Shown piece by piece: positions 25,229 through 34,983 of a stretch of 59,629 bases of DNA. The stretch is taken from assembly GCA_944384855.1 (NCBI GenBank), contig CALWUY010000014.1, positions 1-59,629 of the forward strand, read 5' to 3'. Position 1 is the first letter of the stretch; every line of letters begins with the position of its first letter. Position numbers and translations under genes: made by a program. The notes beneath the pieces were generated by a model. That model made no database searches. It was not told the origin of the DNA and saw nothing but the letters and a program-made list of their open reading frames with translations. Origin of the DNA: an uncultured Clostridia bacterium (GTDB taxonomy: Bacteria; Bacillota; Clostridia; Oscillospirales; Acutalibacteraceae).

Positions 25229-27988
25229 ATGAAAAAAGCTCTAAAATTCAAAAGACTGAGGGCAGAGCTAAGCGTTATATTAGCGGCTGTTATTGTGCTT
25301 TCGTCTGCCTGTGTCGCTGCGTTTTCGGCGTCAGCCGTGACTGAAAATGCGGAGCTTATACTTAAAGGCGGCCCCGATTATACTTTTTCGGGAAATGCAT
25401 GGACTCCTCAGCTTACAGTTGAAACAGAGGATTTTACGGTACCGGCGGACGCTGAGCTGATAAAATTTGATATTAAAATTCCGGATTATGAAACGCTTAA
25501 ACCTTTGATGAAAGCGGGAAGCCTTTCTACTGTAGGAGGCGATTCGTGGGGATATGGAGCAGATACAGACCTTGGAATATATTTTGAAGGTGTATCAGTT
25601 AAAGGAATAGGGGTCGTTCAGAGGGATTTGTTTACGGCGTTTGAAGCTAATGCCGAAGCACTTTCTTCGGGAGAAACCGTTTCATTGACGCTTCCGATAA
25701 GCGGAACTTTTTCAGAAGAAAGCGTTATTTCCGCAGTCAATGTAATGGTGACGCATGGCGATGATGCAGCTCAGTTTGATCAAAAAGCGATATCACTTTC
25801 AAATTTTGTATTTAATCCGGATGTGCAGGAAGAGGCGCCGCAAAATGTGCTGACGCTTAAAGACGGTCCCGACTATAAGTTTACTGGAAATAACTGGGAT
25901 CCCCAGCTTGTTGTAGATACCGAGGAATTTACGGTTTCAGCAGAGTATAAGGAAATACGTATTGATTTCAGTATCCGGGATATTGAGACTCTCAGACCTA
26001 AAATGAGCGCCGGCAGCCGTTCTTCAGTAGGCGGGGGAGAATTTTCTTATAATTCGGATACGGATTTGGGGTTATACTTCGGAGGAGAAAATGTTACAGG
26101 TGTAGGTGTAAGTCAGACAGCTCTTTTTAATGCGTTTGACCAAAACAAGCAAGCGCTTGCAGCCGGTGAAACAGTTTCTGTGGTATTCCCCATAAGCGGT
26201 GACTTTACCGTAGGCGGCAAGATTACGGATTTGAGAATAATGCTTGCTCATGATGCCGATGCCTCGGTATTTGAGGGTAAGAACATATCAATTTCGTATG
26301 TAGAGTTTGATCCTCCTAAGCCTGAGGAACCGGCCGCGGATTATCCGCTTGAATTGAAAGACGGACCGGATTATACATTTACAGGAAATGCATGGGATCC
26401 GCAGCTGCAAATAAGCGCTGAATCCGAGGTTAAGATTCGTCCTGAGGTTGATCAGATTACATTTAAAATCAAATTGGCTGACATAAACAGCATAAAGGGA
26501 TATTTTTCCGCCGGAAGCCGTTCTTCTGTAGACGGAGGAAGTTTCACGTATGACAGCAACAAAGATTTAGGTATTTACTTTATGGGCACTAATATCAACG
26601 GTGTTGGGGTCAGTCAGAACAAGCTTTTCGAAGCATTTAATAAAAATGCAGAAGCGCTTGCCGCAGGTGAGACGGTAACATTTTCACTTCCTATAATAGG
26701 CACCTTTGAAGAAGAAAGCAAAGTAAGCGGCATATTTATGATGTTAGCGCATGACTCTCCGGCTGCTAATTTAGACGGCGTGCCTGTTTCTATTTCAGAG
26801 GTTGTTTTAAGGGTATCTTCCGAAACTCAGGGTCCTATAGGCGAAGATCAGGTAGAAATTCTGGACGGTCCGAAATATGTACTGACCGGCAACAATTGGG
26901 GACCGCAGCTTGTTATAGAAACGAGTGATTTTACACTTAAAAATACCTATAAATTCATGCAGCTTGAAATGTCAATTTCAGACATCAAAACTTTGATGAA
27001 CAACTTTTCGGTAGGGTCACCTTCAGTTTTAGGCGGCGGAAGCTGGGGCTACGGCGGCGATGACCTCGGAATTTACTTCACGGGCGATAATGTTAACGGT
27101 ATAGGAATCAGACAGACCGATCTTTCAGCCGTTTTGACAGAAAAACGCGGTTTGCTGGAGCGCGGAGAAACTGTAGTTCTTGAATTTCCATTCTCAGGAG
27201 AAATTCCGGAAGGTGCAGTTATAAAAGGTTTGAATTTCTGTATGGCTCACGACAGTGCAGCAGGAAATCTTGCAGGTATCGAATTTAATATAAAGAAGGT
27301 CACTTTCTCAGAGAAATCTGTAATTCCTGAAGAAATTGAAGTGGATTTCAATGCGGAGGATATCAAATCTCTAAATGAAAATGAGACGGTCGTAGATTTC
27401 GGACGCAAAATAATTTATGTTATTGAAAATTCTACCGTGGGCAATCTTCTTGATAATGTTGAGCTAAACGCGGAAAAAGGTTTTCAGGAAATGGTATATT
27501 ATGAAGGCTCAAGAATGTCAAATAAAGGAAAGCTTATAGCAGATTATGACTTCCAGTATATAGTAGTGCCGCTTGAAGGCAATCAGATTGAATTTGATGT
27601 TATCCCCTGTGCCAAAAAAGCCGGCGTCATAGATATCACAAGTCCGATAGCTAATAATAAAAATCCGACCGAAGACATGGACGATATAATTTTTGACGAT
27701 ACTGATTTAGACGATCTTAATACAGATGTGGATTATAATCCTATAACAGATGACGGTTATTATAATGAAGAAACGATACCAGGCAACGAACAGCAGACAG
27801 CGATTGTTCCTTCAACTTCCGGCGGAACAAATAAGGTAGTTAAGCAAACTGTCACAGAAAATATTGCCTTATACAGTACTCCGCAGCTGATTATACTTAT
27901 TGCTGCATGTTTCCTTGCGGGAGCCGCGATTATGTTTATAATCGATTTGTTCCGTTTCAAGAAAATAGTTTTATTTAAGAAAAAGTGA
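25229..27988 (+). CDS. Membrane-anchored surface protein with four novel modules
   Basis: This gene encodes 919 residues. A signal peptide (ending FSASA) is followed by four copies of the same module (from 25355, 25850, 26348 and 26855), then a distinct domain at about residues 700-800. An acidic, threonine-rich spacer comes next, then a C-terminal transmembrane helix (about 890-912) with a lysine-rich cytoplasmic end. There is no dockerin and no catalytic motif. It would hold the module region outside the membrane, probably to catch polysaccharide near the transporter encoded next. GGAGG lies before the ATG. The next gene starts 66 bp downstream. Confidence 0.85.
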   Translation: MKKALKFKRLRAELSVILAAVIVLSSACVAAFSASAVTENAELILKGGPDYTFSGNAWTPQLTVETEDFTVPADAELIKFDIKIPDYETLKPLMKAGSLSTVGGDSWGYGADTDLGIYFEGVSVKGIGVVQRDLFTAFEANAEALSSGETVSLTLPISGTFSEESVISAVNVMVTHGDDAAQFDQKAISLSNFVFNPDVQEEAPQNVLTLKDGPDYKFTGNNWDPQLVVDTEEFTVSAEYKEIRIDFSIRDIETLRPKMSAGSRSSVGGGEFSYNSDTDLGLYFGGENVTGVGVSQTALFNAFDQNKQALAAGETVSVVFPISGDFTVGGKITDLRIMLAHDADASVFEGKNISISYVEFDPPKPEEPAADYPLELKDGPDYTFTGNAWDPQLQISAESEVKIRPEVDQITFKIKLADINSIKGYFSAGSRSSVDGGSFTYDSNKDLGIYFMGTNINGVGVSQNKLFEAFNKNAEALAAGETVTFSLPIIGTFEEESKVSGIFMMLAHDSPAANLDGVPVSISEVVLRVSSETQGPIGEDQVEILDGPKYVLTGNNWGPQLVIETSDFTLKNTYKFMQLEMSISDIKTLMNNFSVGSPSVLGGGSWGYGGDDLGIYFTGDNVNGIGIRQTDLSAVLTEKRGLLERGETVVLEFPFSGEIPEGAVIKGLNFCMAHDSAAGNLAGIEFNIKKVTFSEKSVIPEEIEVDFNAEDIKSLNENETVVDFGRKIIYVIENSTVGNLLDNVELNAEKGFQEMVYYEGSRMSNKGKLIADYDFQYIVVPLEGNQIEFDVIPCAKKAGVIDITSPIANNKNPTEDMDDIIFDDTDLDDLNTDVDYNPITDDGYYNEETIPGNEQQTAIVPSTSGGTNKVVKQTVTENIALYSTPQLIILIAACFLAGAAIMFIIDLFRFKKIVLFKKK
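25355..27315 (+). repeat. Novel module, four copies in anchored protein
   Basis: Copies begin at 25355, 25850, 26348 and 26855. The first three are close to consensus (GGPDYTF, DGPDYKF, DGPDYTF). The fourth opens with DGPKYVL and keeps NNWGPQL. Linkers of 5-15 residues, often rich in Pro and Glu, separate the copies. Confidence 0.8.
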
Positions 27989-28054
27989 TTTTAAGCAGAC
28001 AGAAAATTTTTGTTTGCGATGATGATTTTATTCATTATGGAGGTAGGCTGAAAT

Positions 28055-30910
28055 ATGAAAAAATTAATATCCGTCTTATTATCGGCGGTGCTTGTACTTA
28101 CGGTGCTTCCGCCTACCTTCGCGGGCAGCAGTTTGACTGTTGCAGCTGAAGACACTGCGGGTTCCGTGACTTCCGTCACGGAACCCGGTGGATACAGTGA
28201 ATATATTGGTAATTTTAAAGACAGCAGTTATCCGGATGCAGAGATAACCGGAACTTCAGACAGTCAAATTACGGAGCGTGAAGGATTTTCCGGTTCATTA
28301 TTAAATGACGACTCAAATCCGCAGTATAAATTTGATGTAGAAAACGAAGGGCTTTATGCTGTAAGTCTTACATACGTAGCTCTGTCAGGAAATAATTTAA
28401 GTGCGGAATTTTCTCTGACGCTTGACGGGAAAAGCGTATATAATGAACTGAATTCAATTGAGCTGTATAAGCTTTACCGTGATGTAGGTGAGCCAAAGAC
28501 AGATGCGTTCGGCAATGAGACACATGCGGATCAGGAGGAAGTAGTTGACTCGCAAACTGTATTTCTGAAAGACTCATCCGGATATGTAAGCGGAGAGCTT
28601 TTTCTGTATTTTACCAAAGGACAGCACAGTTTGGAATTTACCTGTGTAAGAGGCGAAGTTTTAATTCAAAAGGTCGTTTTGACCCAGCCCGATTCCGTGC
28701 CTGATATTGAGTTAAAAATCGATTCCGGATTGGATACGGCAAAGGAACAGAAAATAGTAATCGAAGCGGAGAAACCGTATTTAAAATCATCCTCAATGCT
28801 GTATGCTTCCTGTGACAAATCTTCATATTATGTCAGCCCGTATCCTCAGGGTAAGGAAAAGATAAATATTTTGGGAGGAGAAAATTTCAGCAGTATAGGT
28901 CAATGGGTTGAATATAAATTCACCGTTAAGCAGGCAGGGTATTATTCTTTTAACATAAAATTCAAACAAAACAGTTCTATAGGTATGACATCATACCGGG
29001 ATATATATATTGACGGAAGTATTCCGAATACTGATTTTAAAAATGTGACATTTCCCTACAGCACAAAATGGAACAGCCGTTCTGTGACTGACAGTGACGG
29101 TGAACTTGTTCCGGTTTGGCTTGACGAAGGCGAGCACACTATACGTTTGGATGTCACTTTAGGAGAATGCAGCGAAATTCTCGCTATTATTCAGGAGAGT
29201 GTCACAGCTTTTAACGAGGCGTATCTTGAAAGCATAATGTATCTTACCACTTCTCCCGATGTAAACCGCGACTATGATGTGGAAAAGAATCTCCCCGGTG
29301 TACTTGAGGTTTTTGAAGAACAGATAAAAGTACTCGAGGATTTATCAGATAAAATAGATAAGGTTTCCGGCGGAAAAAATGATTCCATAGCATTGGTAGA
29401 CCGTATGATTTATCAGCTTAACAATATTCTTAAAAAACCGGAAACTTATCCTAAAAGGCTTGAGCAGGTAAAGTCTAATGTGACGGCGCTCGCGGCGCTT
29501 ATAACCACATTCAGCAATCAGCCGCTTGCCATTGATTATATAACCGTTTTCACTGACGATTGTACTTTAGATAAAGCTGAGGCCAACTTTTTTCAGAATT
29601 CCTATAACGAGATAATTAATTTTCTGTATACTTTTTCGGAAGGGTATAATTCCACCTCTGCCGGAGACGACGATGAAGGCGGAATAGTAGTATGGGTTCC
29701 TACCGGCCGTGATCAGTATAAGGTGATAGGCAATCTTATAGATAATTCATTTACTCCTGACACAGGTATTCCGGTACAGCTGAAGTTAGTGCCGACAACC
29801 AGTCTGCTTTCTGCGGTAATAGCGGGAAAGGGACCTGACGTTGTTCTTCAGATATTGAATTCTGAGCCTATGAACTATGCGACACGCGGTGCAGTCTATG
29901 ATTTGAGTCAATTTGAAGACTGCGATGATGTGGTTTCCCGTTTTTCAGATGCGGCTTGTGTCCCATTAAGTCTTGGCAACTCGCTTTATGCTCTGCCGGA
30001 AACAGAAACATTTTATATGATGTTTTACCGGACTGATATTCTTGCTGATTTAGGATTAAGCGTACCTGAAACCTGGGAAGATTTTCTTGTTGTAACAACC
30101 GAACTTCAAAAAAATAATCTGGCGACAGGTCTCCCGAGTACGCAGGATAATAATTTGGTTACAGGTACGCCAAATACACAGCTGGCATTTGCAATGTTCC
30201 TTTCACAGAGCGGAGGAAGCTTTTATAAAGAGGATACTTACGAATGCGATATTAATTCTACTATAGGGTTAAAAGCTTTTACCAAATATACAGATATGTT
30301 TTTGAATTATGGTTTACCGCTTACATACGACGCGCTTACTCGTTTCAGAATGGGAGAAATGCCGCTTATAATAAATGATTATACATTTTTCAATCAGCTT
30401 CAGGTGGGAGCTCCAGAAATAGCAAATCTTTGGGATTTCACAATAGTTCCCGGAACTGTCCGTGAAGACGGAACGGTTGACCATACTGTTCCGATTACCG
30501 GCAATGCGTGCATGATGCTGAAATCCACAACCGATCCGGATGCATCGTGGGAGTTTTTGAAATGGTGGACGAGTGCGGAAACTCAAATTGCTTACGGCAG
30601 AGATATGGAAATGATTTTGGGAACATCCGGAAGGGTGGCAACGGCCAATATTGAAGCGTCAAAATCACTTGCATGGTCGAAGAAAAATTCAGATGCAATA
30701 GATGAAGCACGCAAGTCGATATATGGTATAGAGAATGTGCCGGGAAGCTATTTTATGTCGCGTCATATTCAAAACGCATTCCGCATGGTTGTAATTTCAG
30801 GGGATGATGCCAAAGAGTCACTGAGGTATTATTCAAAAATTATAAATAATGAAATTCATACAAAATGCGATGAACTTGGCATTTCGATTGAAAGAGAAGA
30901 AATAAAGTAG
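28055..30910 (+). CDS. Large solute-binding protein with N-terminal CBM-like domains
   Basis: This gene encodes 951 residues. A signal peptide is followed by two beta-rich domains, at about residues 50-220 and 235-380. The second opens with KIVIEAEKPYL and resembles CBM6/35-type sandwiches. A helical region precedes a type 1 extracellular solute-binding domain from about residue 545 (GIVVWVPTGRDQYKVIGNL, GKGPDVVLQI, MMFYRTDILADLGLSVPETW). It heads a CUT1 sugar ABC transporter whose permeases follow 8 bp later. There is no lipobox cysteine and no other obvious anchor, which is unusual for a Gram-positive binding protein. AAGGAG-like GGAGG lies before the ATG. Confidence 0.85.
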   Translation: MKKLISVLLSAVLVLTVLPPTFAGSSLTVAAEDTAGSVTSVTEPGGYSEYIGNFKDSSYPDAEITGTSDSQITEREGFSGSLLNDDSNPQYKFDVENEGLYAVSLTYVALSGNNLSAEFSLTLDGKSVYNELNSIELYKLYRDVGEPKTDAFGNETHADQEEVVDSQTVFLKDSSGYVSGELFLYFTKGQHSLEFTCVRGEVLIQKVVLTQPDSVPDIELKIDSGLDTAKEQKIVIEAEKPYLKSSSMLYASCDKSSYYVSPYPQGKEKINILGGENFSSIGQWVEYKFTVKQAGYYSFNIKFKQNSSIGMTSYRDIYIDGSIPNTDFKNVTFPYSTKWNSRSVTDSDGELVPVWLDEGEHTIRLDVTLGECSEILAIIQESVTAFNEAYLESIMYLTTSPDVNRDYDVEKNLPGVLEVFEEQIKVLEDLSDKIDKVSGGKNDSIALVDRMIYQLNNILKKPETYPKRLEQVKSNVTALAALITTFSNQPLAIDYITVFTDDCTLDKAEANFFQNSYNEIINFLYTFSEGYNSTSAGDDDEGGIVVWVPTGRDQYKVIGNLIDNSFTPDTGIPVQLKLVPTTSLLSAVIAGKGPDVVLQILNSEPMNYATRGAVYDLSQFEDCDDVVSRFSDAACVPLSLGNSLYALPETETFYMMFYRTDILADLGLSVPETWEDFLVVTTELQKNNLATGLPSTQDNNLVTGTPNTQLAFAMFLSQSGGSFYKEDTYECDINSTIGLKAFTKYTDMFLNYGLPLTYDALTRFRMGEMPLIINDYTFFNQLQVGAPEIANLWDFTIVPGTVREDGTVDHTVPITGNACMMLKSTTDPDASWEFLKWWTSAETQIAYGRDMEMILGTSGRVATANIEASKSLAWSKKNSDAIDEARKSIYGIENVPGSYFMSRHIQNAFRMVVISGDDAKESLRYYSKIINNEIHTKCDELGISIEREEIK

Positions 30911-30918
30911 GAGGGGAA

Positions 30919-31842
30919 ATGTTCTTGAAAGCACTTAGCAAAGATTTATTTACAAATAAATTAATACAAATAAAGAAAAGCTGGCGTTTTTACCTCTGCT
31001 TACTTCCTTTTATGGCAGCATTTTTTCTGTTTACCATACTTCCTGTAATTCGTTCGGTTATTTACAGTTTTTGTTATTATAATGTTTTGCAGCCGGCCCA
31101 GTTTATAGGACTTGACAATTATAAAAATTTGCTTTTAAACGATGATGTATTTGTTAAAGCTGTTATAAATACGGTTGTTTTTGCTGTATTTACGGGGCCT
31201 GGCGGGTATTTGCTTTCACTTTTGCTCGCATGGATGATAAATGACTTTGGCCGAACTGTAAGAACTATTTTAGTTGTAATTTTCTATGCGCCTTCTATTT
31301 CAGGACAGCTGTATGTTATATGGCAGCTCATATTTTCCGGAGACAGTCAAGGCTATGCTAATGTAATTCTCACTCAGCTCGGTATCATAAACGAGCCAAT
31401 ACAATGGCTTACAGATCCGACTTATATGATGACGATTTGTATAATAGTTTCGCTTTGGATGAGTCTGGGCGCCGGATTCCTGTCATTTGTTGCAGGTTTT
31501 CAGGGGGTTGATAAAGGACTTTACGAAGCGGCCGCCATTGACGGTATAACCAACCGGTATCAGGAACTTTGGTATATAACGCTTCCGGCTATCAGACCTC
31601 AGATGATGTTCGGAGCGGTTATGTCGATAACTGCGGCGTTCGGTTCGGCAACAATCCTTCAGACGCTGTGCGGTTTTCCGTCTACGGATTATGCGGCGCA
31701 CACAATAGTTACGCATTTACAGGATTACGGTACTATCAGATATGATATGGGATACGCCTGCGCTATATCTACCATACTGTTCTTAGTCATGGTATTGCTG
31801 AACAAATATATTCAGCGTATGCTTAGGGGGGTAGGGCAGTGA
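30919..31842 (+). CDS. CUT1 sugar ABC permease (MalF-like), first pair
   Basis: This gene encodes 307 residues with six predicted membrane helices. The cytoplasmic EAA loop (YEAAAIDGITNRYQELWYITLPAI), which contacts the ATPase, is intact. AGGAGGGG lies before ATG 30919. It overlaps the next permease gene by 4 bp and follows the large binding protein, so the three form one importer. No ATP-binding subunit is encoded nearby, so a shared MsmK-type ATPase elsewhere is expected (family knowledge). Confidence 0.93.
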   Translation: MFLKALSKDLFTNKLIQIKKSWRFYLCLLPFMAAFFLFTILPVIRSVIYSFCYYNVLQPAQFIGLDNYKNLLLNDDVFVKAVINTVVFAVFTGPGGYLLSLLLAWMINDFGRTVRTILVVIFYAPSISGQLYVIWQLIFSGDSQGYANVILTQLGIINEPIQWLTDPTYMMTICIIVSLWMSLGAGFLSFVAGFQGVDKGLYEAAAIDGITNRYQELWYITLPAIRPQMMFGAVMSITAAFGSATILQTLCGFPSTDYAAHTIVTHLQDYGTIRYDMGYACAISTILFLVMVLLNKYIQRMLRGVGQ

Positions 31843-32723
31843 AAAAAGAAAAAAAACAGCCTAAGCTTGCTAAGCGCCATAAACATTTAAACCGTTCTGG
31901 CACAGGTAACTTTATCAGCTTTCTGTTTTTGCTGCTGTTAGGTCTTGCAATGCTTTTCCCTTTTGTATATGCTATAAATAATGCATTCAAACCGTTAAAT
32001 GAAATTTTCATTTATCCGCCTAAACTTTTTGTTCAGCATCCTACTACTGATAACTTTACCCAGTTGTTTGTGCTCATGCAGGAATCGACGGTTTCCTTTT
32101 CAAGATACATATTCAATACTTTGGCTATTACCGTAATAGGAACATTCGGTCATGTGATTTTTGCGTCTCTTGCAGGTTTCGTGCTTTCGAAGTATGAATT
32201 TCCCGGAAGGAAAATGCTTTTCACGTTAATTACCACATCTCTTATGTTTATTTCCCAGATTACGGGTATTGTTAACTACATAACAATAAGCTCGCTCGGA
32301 ATACTCGACACAGCGCTGGCTGTCATAATTCCGGCATTAGGTTCTTCAATGGGCGTTTTTCTTATGAAACAGTTTGTGGATTCAATGGTACCGGGTCCGG
32401 TGCTGGAATCGGCTGCGGTAGACGGAGCCGGTTTGCTGCGTACATTCTGGACAATTATAATGCCCATGGTAAAACCGGCATGGATCACACTTATAATTTT
32501 TGATATACAGTCACTGTGGAATACAGACGGTGGAACTTACCTGATAAGCGAACAGAAAAAGACTCTTTCTTATGCGCTGTCGCAGATTACCGCAAGCGGT
32601 ATTTCAAGAATGGGCGTTGCTTCTGCCGCATCTGTAATAATAATGATTGTGCCGATAGTTACCTTTATAATTACACAGAGCAATGTTGTTGAGACAATGG
32701 CCGCGTCAGGCATTAAAGAATGA
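31839..32723 (+). CDS. CUT1 sugar ABC permease (MalG-like), first pair
   Basis: This gene encodes 294 residues and starts with GTG 31839, overlapping the previous stop (GTGA) with GGGGG upstream. There are about six membrane helices, and the EAA loop is LESAAVDGAGLLRTFWTIIMP. It pairs with the preceding permease. The basic N-terminus (KKEKKQPKLAKRHK) is cytoplasmic. Confidence 0.92.
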   Translation: MKKEKKQPKLAKRHKHLNRSGTGNFISFLFLLLLGLAMLFPFVYAINNAFKPLNEIFIYPPKLFVQHPTTDNFTQLFVLMQESTVSFSRYIFNTLAITVIGTFGHVIFASLAGFVLSKYEFPGRKMLFTLITTSLMFISQITGIVNYITISSLGILDTALAVIIPALGSSMGVFLMKQFVDSMVPGPVLESAAVDGAGLLRTFWTIIMPMVKPAWITLIIFDIQSLWNTDGGTYLISEQKKTLSYALSQITASGISRMGVASAASVIIMIVPIVTFIITQSNVVETMAASGIKE

Positions 32724-32739
32724 GGCAGGAGGAACAAAT

Positions 32740-34971
32740 ATGAAAAAACTACTAAAGCGTTTATCTGTTTTGTTTATGATAGCGCTTATCCTCATTTCTT
32801 CAATGTCGGTAACGGTTTTTGCAGAGAGCGGATCAATAACATATACGTATACCCGAAGCGGTGATATGGTTGAATCTCCGGATGTGTTTTCGGTGTCGCA
32901 GGCGGCAGAATTCAAAGACAACAACTCAGTTGCGTTAAATTTTCCTAATGACTTTTCGATTGACAATGACGGAAATTTTCTTATCGCGGATACCGGCAAC
33001 AACAGGGTAATATGTTTCAGTAAAGACGGAAAAGAGCTTTGGCAGATAAAAGAGCTTATATCAGACGGTGAAAAGCTTTCTTTAAGTTCTCCTTACTGTG
33101 TTGTCAACACAGACGATGGGTATTATTATATTTCGGACGCAGGTCCTGTGGACTCGACCGGGACACCTTTGGGTGACGGAAGAATTTTCAAATTAGATTC
33201 TGAGTTTAATGTAATAGATGTTTTCGGAAAGCCCAAGGCAGATCAGCTGGCTGATGACGGTATATCATATACTTATACTCCCAAAAAGTTTGTTGTGGAC
33301 GCAGTCGGCAGAATTTATGTAATTGCCGAAGGCGTAAACCAGGGATTTATACAGCTGAATAAAGACGGCGAGTTTCAGGGATTTATAGGAGCGCCTGATG
33401 TTACATACAATCCGCTTGAAATAATAATCAGGAAATTCTCCACCAAGGAACAGAGAAAACGAATGGAATCATTTGTGCCTACTGAGTACAGCGGCGCGGA
33501 TATTGATGAAGACGGTTTTATATTTGCAACCACACAGACTTATGATCAAGCTGACATAGAGCAGATGATAGCAGCGCAGGTCGGCAAAGGAGCTGCTGCG
33601 TCAAGTAATTCAGCGGTTGAAACGGTAAGAAAGCTTAACGCGTCCGGGGATGATATTCTCAGGCGCAACGGAGCTTTTTCACCGGTAGGCGATATACTTA
33701 TACCGGATATAAACATAAACGGTTCGCCTCAGCTGAAAACTAATATAACACGAAATCAGGAAACGGTTACGGGATTCAGTAAGTTTGTAGATATATGTGC
33801 AATGAATGACGGCATGTATGCAACTTTGGATACGGTCCGCAACAGAGTTTTTGTTTATGATTATGACAGCAATTTGGTTTGCGCCTTCGGTGAAGGTTCT
33901 ACCCGGAAAACTTCTTTTTCGAACCCGATAGCTATTTGTTATGAAGATAATACAATATATGTCTTAAATTCTTTACAGGGAACAATAAATACATGTTCCC
34001 TTACAGAGTACGGCAAAACTCTCTTTGCAGCATGTCATGCTCAGTATAACGGTGACATTGATGAGTCTCTGGAATTATGGAACGAAGTTCTGATTCAGAA
34101 TACCAACTGTGAATTAGCGTGCGATGCCATAGGTAAAGCCTATCTTGACAGCGAAGACAGTGAAAAGGCAATGGAATATTTTAAACTGTCTTCAAATCAT
34201 GAATATTATTCGCAGGCTTATAAAATGTACCGAGACGAGTTTATAGGCAGAAACTTTTTATGGGTAATAATCGGTGTATTATTAATTTTCGTATTGATAT
34301 CTTTAATAACAAAAGGAATGAAAAAACTTGGTCGTATGACAAATGCAGTCGGCAGAATAACGGCTAAAATCAATTACTGTTTTTACACTCTTATTCATCC
34401 GTTTGACGGTTTTTACTGTCTGAAACACGAGAAGCGCGGATCAATGGCATTGGGATTTGTACAGATTATTATTTTGGGTATAAGCTCCGTGCTGTGTACG
34501 AATGCTTCAGGGTACAACTTCAATTATGTTGATCCGAGATATGAAAATATTTTCTTTACATTTCTCACGGTAATTTTACCGTATGTTTTGTTTACAGTAT
34601 CTAACTGGTGCCTTATCACTTTATTTGACGGGAAAGGAACCTATAAGGATATAGTAGTATTTACAGGATGCAGCACAATACCGATGGCTATATCGAACTT
34701 TATATATTTTATTTTGTCATATATATGCGTCGAAGATGAAGCTGCTTTAATGACGGTATTTACCACAATAGGACTTGTATGGACTTTGTTTATGTTCTTT
34801 ACGGCGACGGTCTCAATACATGATTATACTCCGGCAAAAGCACTGCTTTCACTTTTATGCACGGTATTGGGTATAGTAATTATTGTATTTATAATTTTAT
34901 TTTTCTATGATGTAATATCTCAGATTTTGGGATTTATAAGAATGATTTACAGCGATTTAAGCGTACGATAG
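32740..34971 (+). CDS. NHL-propeller / Yip1-like membrane protein
   Basis: Start ATG 32740 follows AGGAGG, giving 743 residues. A signal peptide (about 1-30) is followed by an extracellular beta-propeller with NHL-type repeats (FPNDFSIDNDGNFLIADTGN, DAVGRIYVIAEG, AICYEDNTIYVLN). A TPR-like helical pair (ESLELWNEVL, DSEKAMEYFKL) comes next, then a membrane helix at about 510-530. The C-terminal hydrophobic domain resembles the Yip1 family. I recall this type of gene beside DUF5696 and sugar ABC genes in other Firmicutes; its role is unknown and might be assembly or sensing at the transporter. Confidence 0.75.
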   Translation: MKKLLKRLSVLFMIALILISSMSVTVFAESGSITYTYTRSGDMVESPDVFSVSQAAEFKDNNSVALNFPNDFSIDNDGNFLIADTGNNRVICFSKDGKELWQIKELISDGEKLSLSSPYCVVNTDDGYYYISDAGPVDSTGTPLGDGRIFKLDSEFNVIDVFGKPKADQLADDGISYTYTPKKFVVDAVGRIYVIAEGVNQGFIQLNKDGEFQGFIGAPDVTYNPLEIIIRKFSTKEQRKRMESFVPTEYSGADIDEDGFIFATTQTYDQADIEQMIAAQVGKGAAASSNSAVETVRKLNASGDDILRRNGAFSPVGDILIPDININGSPQLKTNITRNQETVTGFSKFVDICAMNDGMYATLDTVRNRVFVYDYDSNLVCAFGEGSTRKTSFSNPIAICYEDNTIYVLNSLQGTINTCSLTEYGKTLFAACHAQYNGDIDESLELWNEVLIQNTNCELACDAIGKAYLDSEDSEKAMEYFKLSSNHEYYSQAYKMYRDEFIGRNFLWVIIGVLLIFVLISLITKGMKKLGRMTNAVGRITAKINYCFYTLIHPFDGFYCLKHEKRGSMALGFVQIIILGISSVLCTNASGYNFNYVDPRYENIFFTFLTVILPYVLFTVSNWCLITLFDGKGTYKDIVVFTGCSTIPMAISNFIYFILSYICVEDEAALMTVFTTIGLVWTLFMFFTATVSIHDYTPAKALLSLLCTVLGIVIIVFIILFFYDVISQILGFIRMIYSDLSVR

Positions 34972-34983
34972 GTGGGAGGAAAG

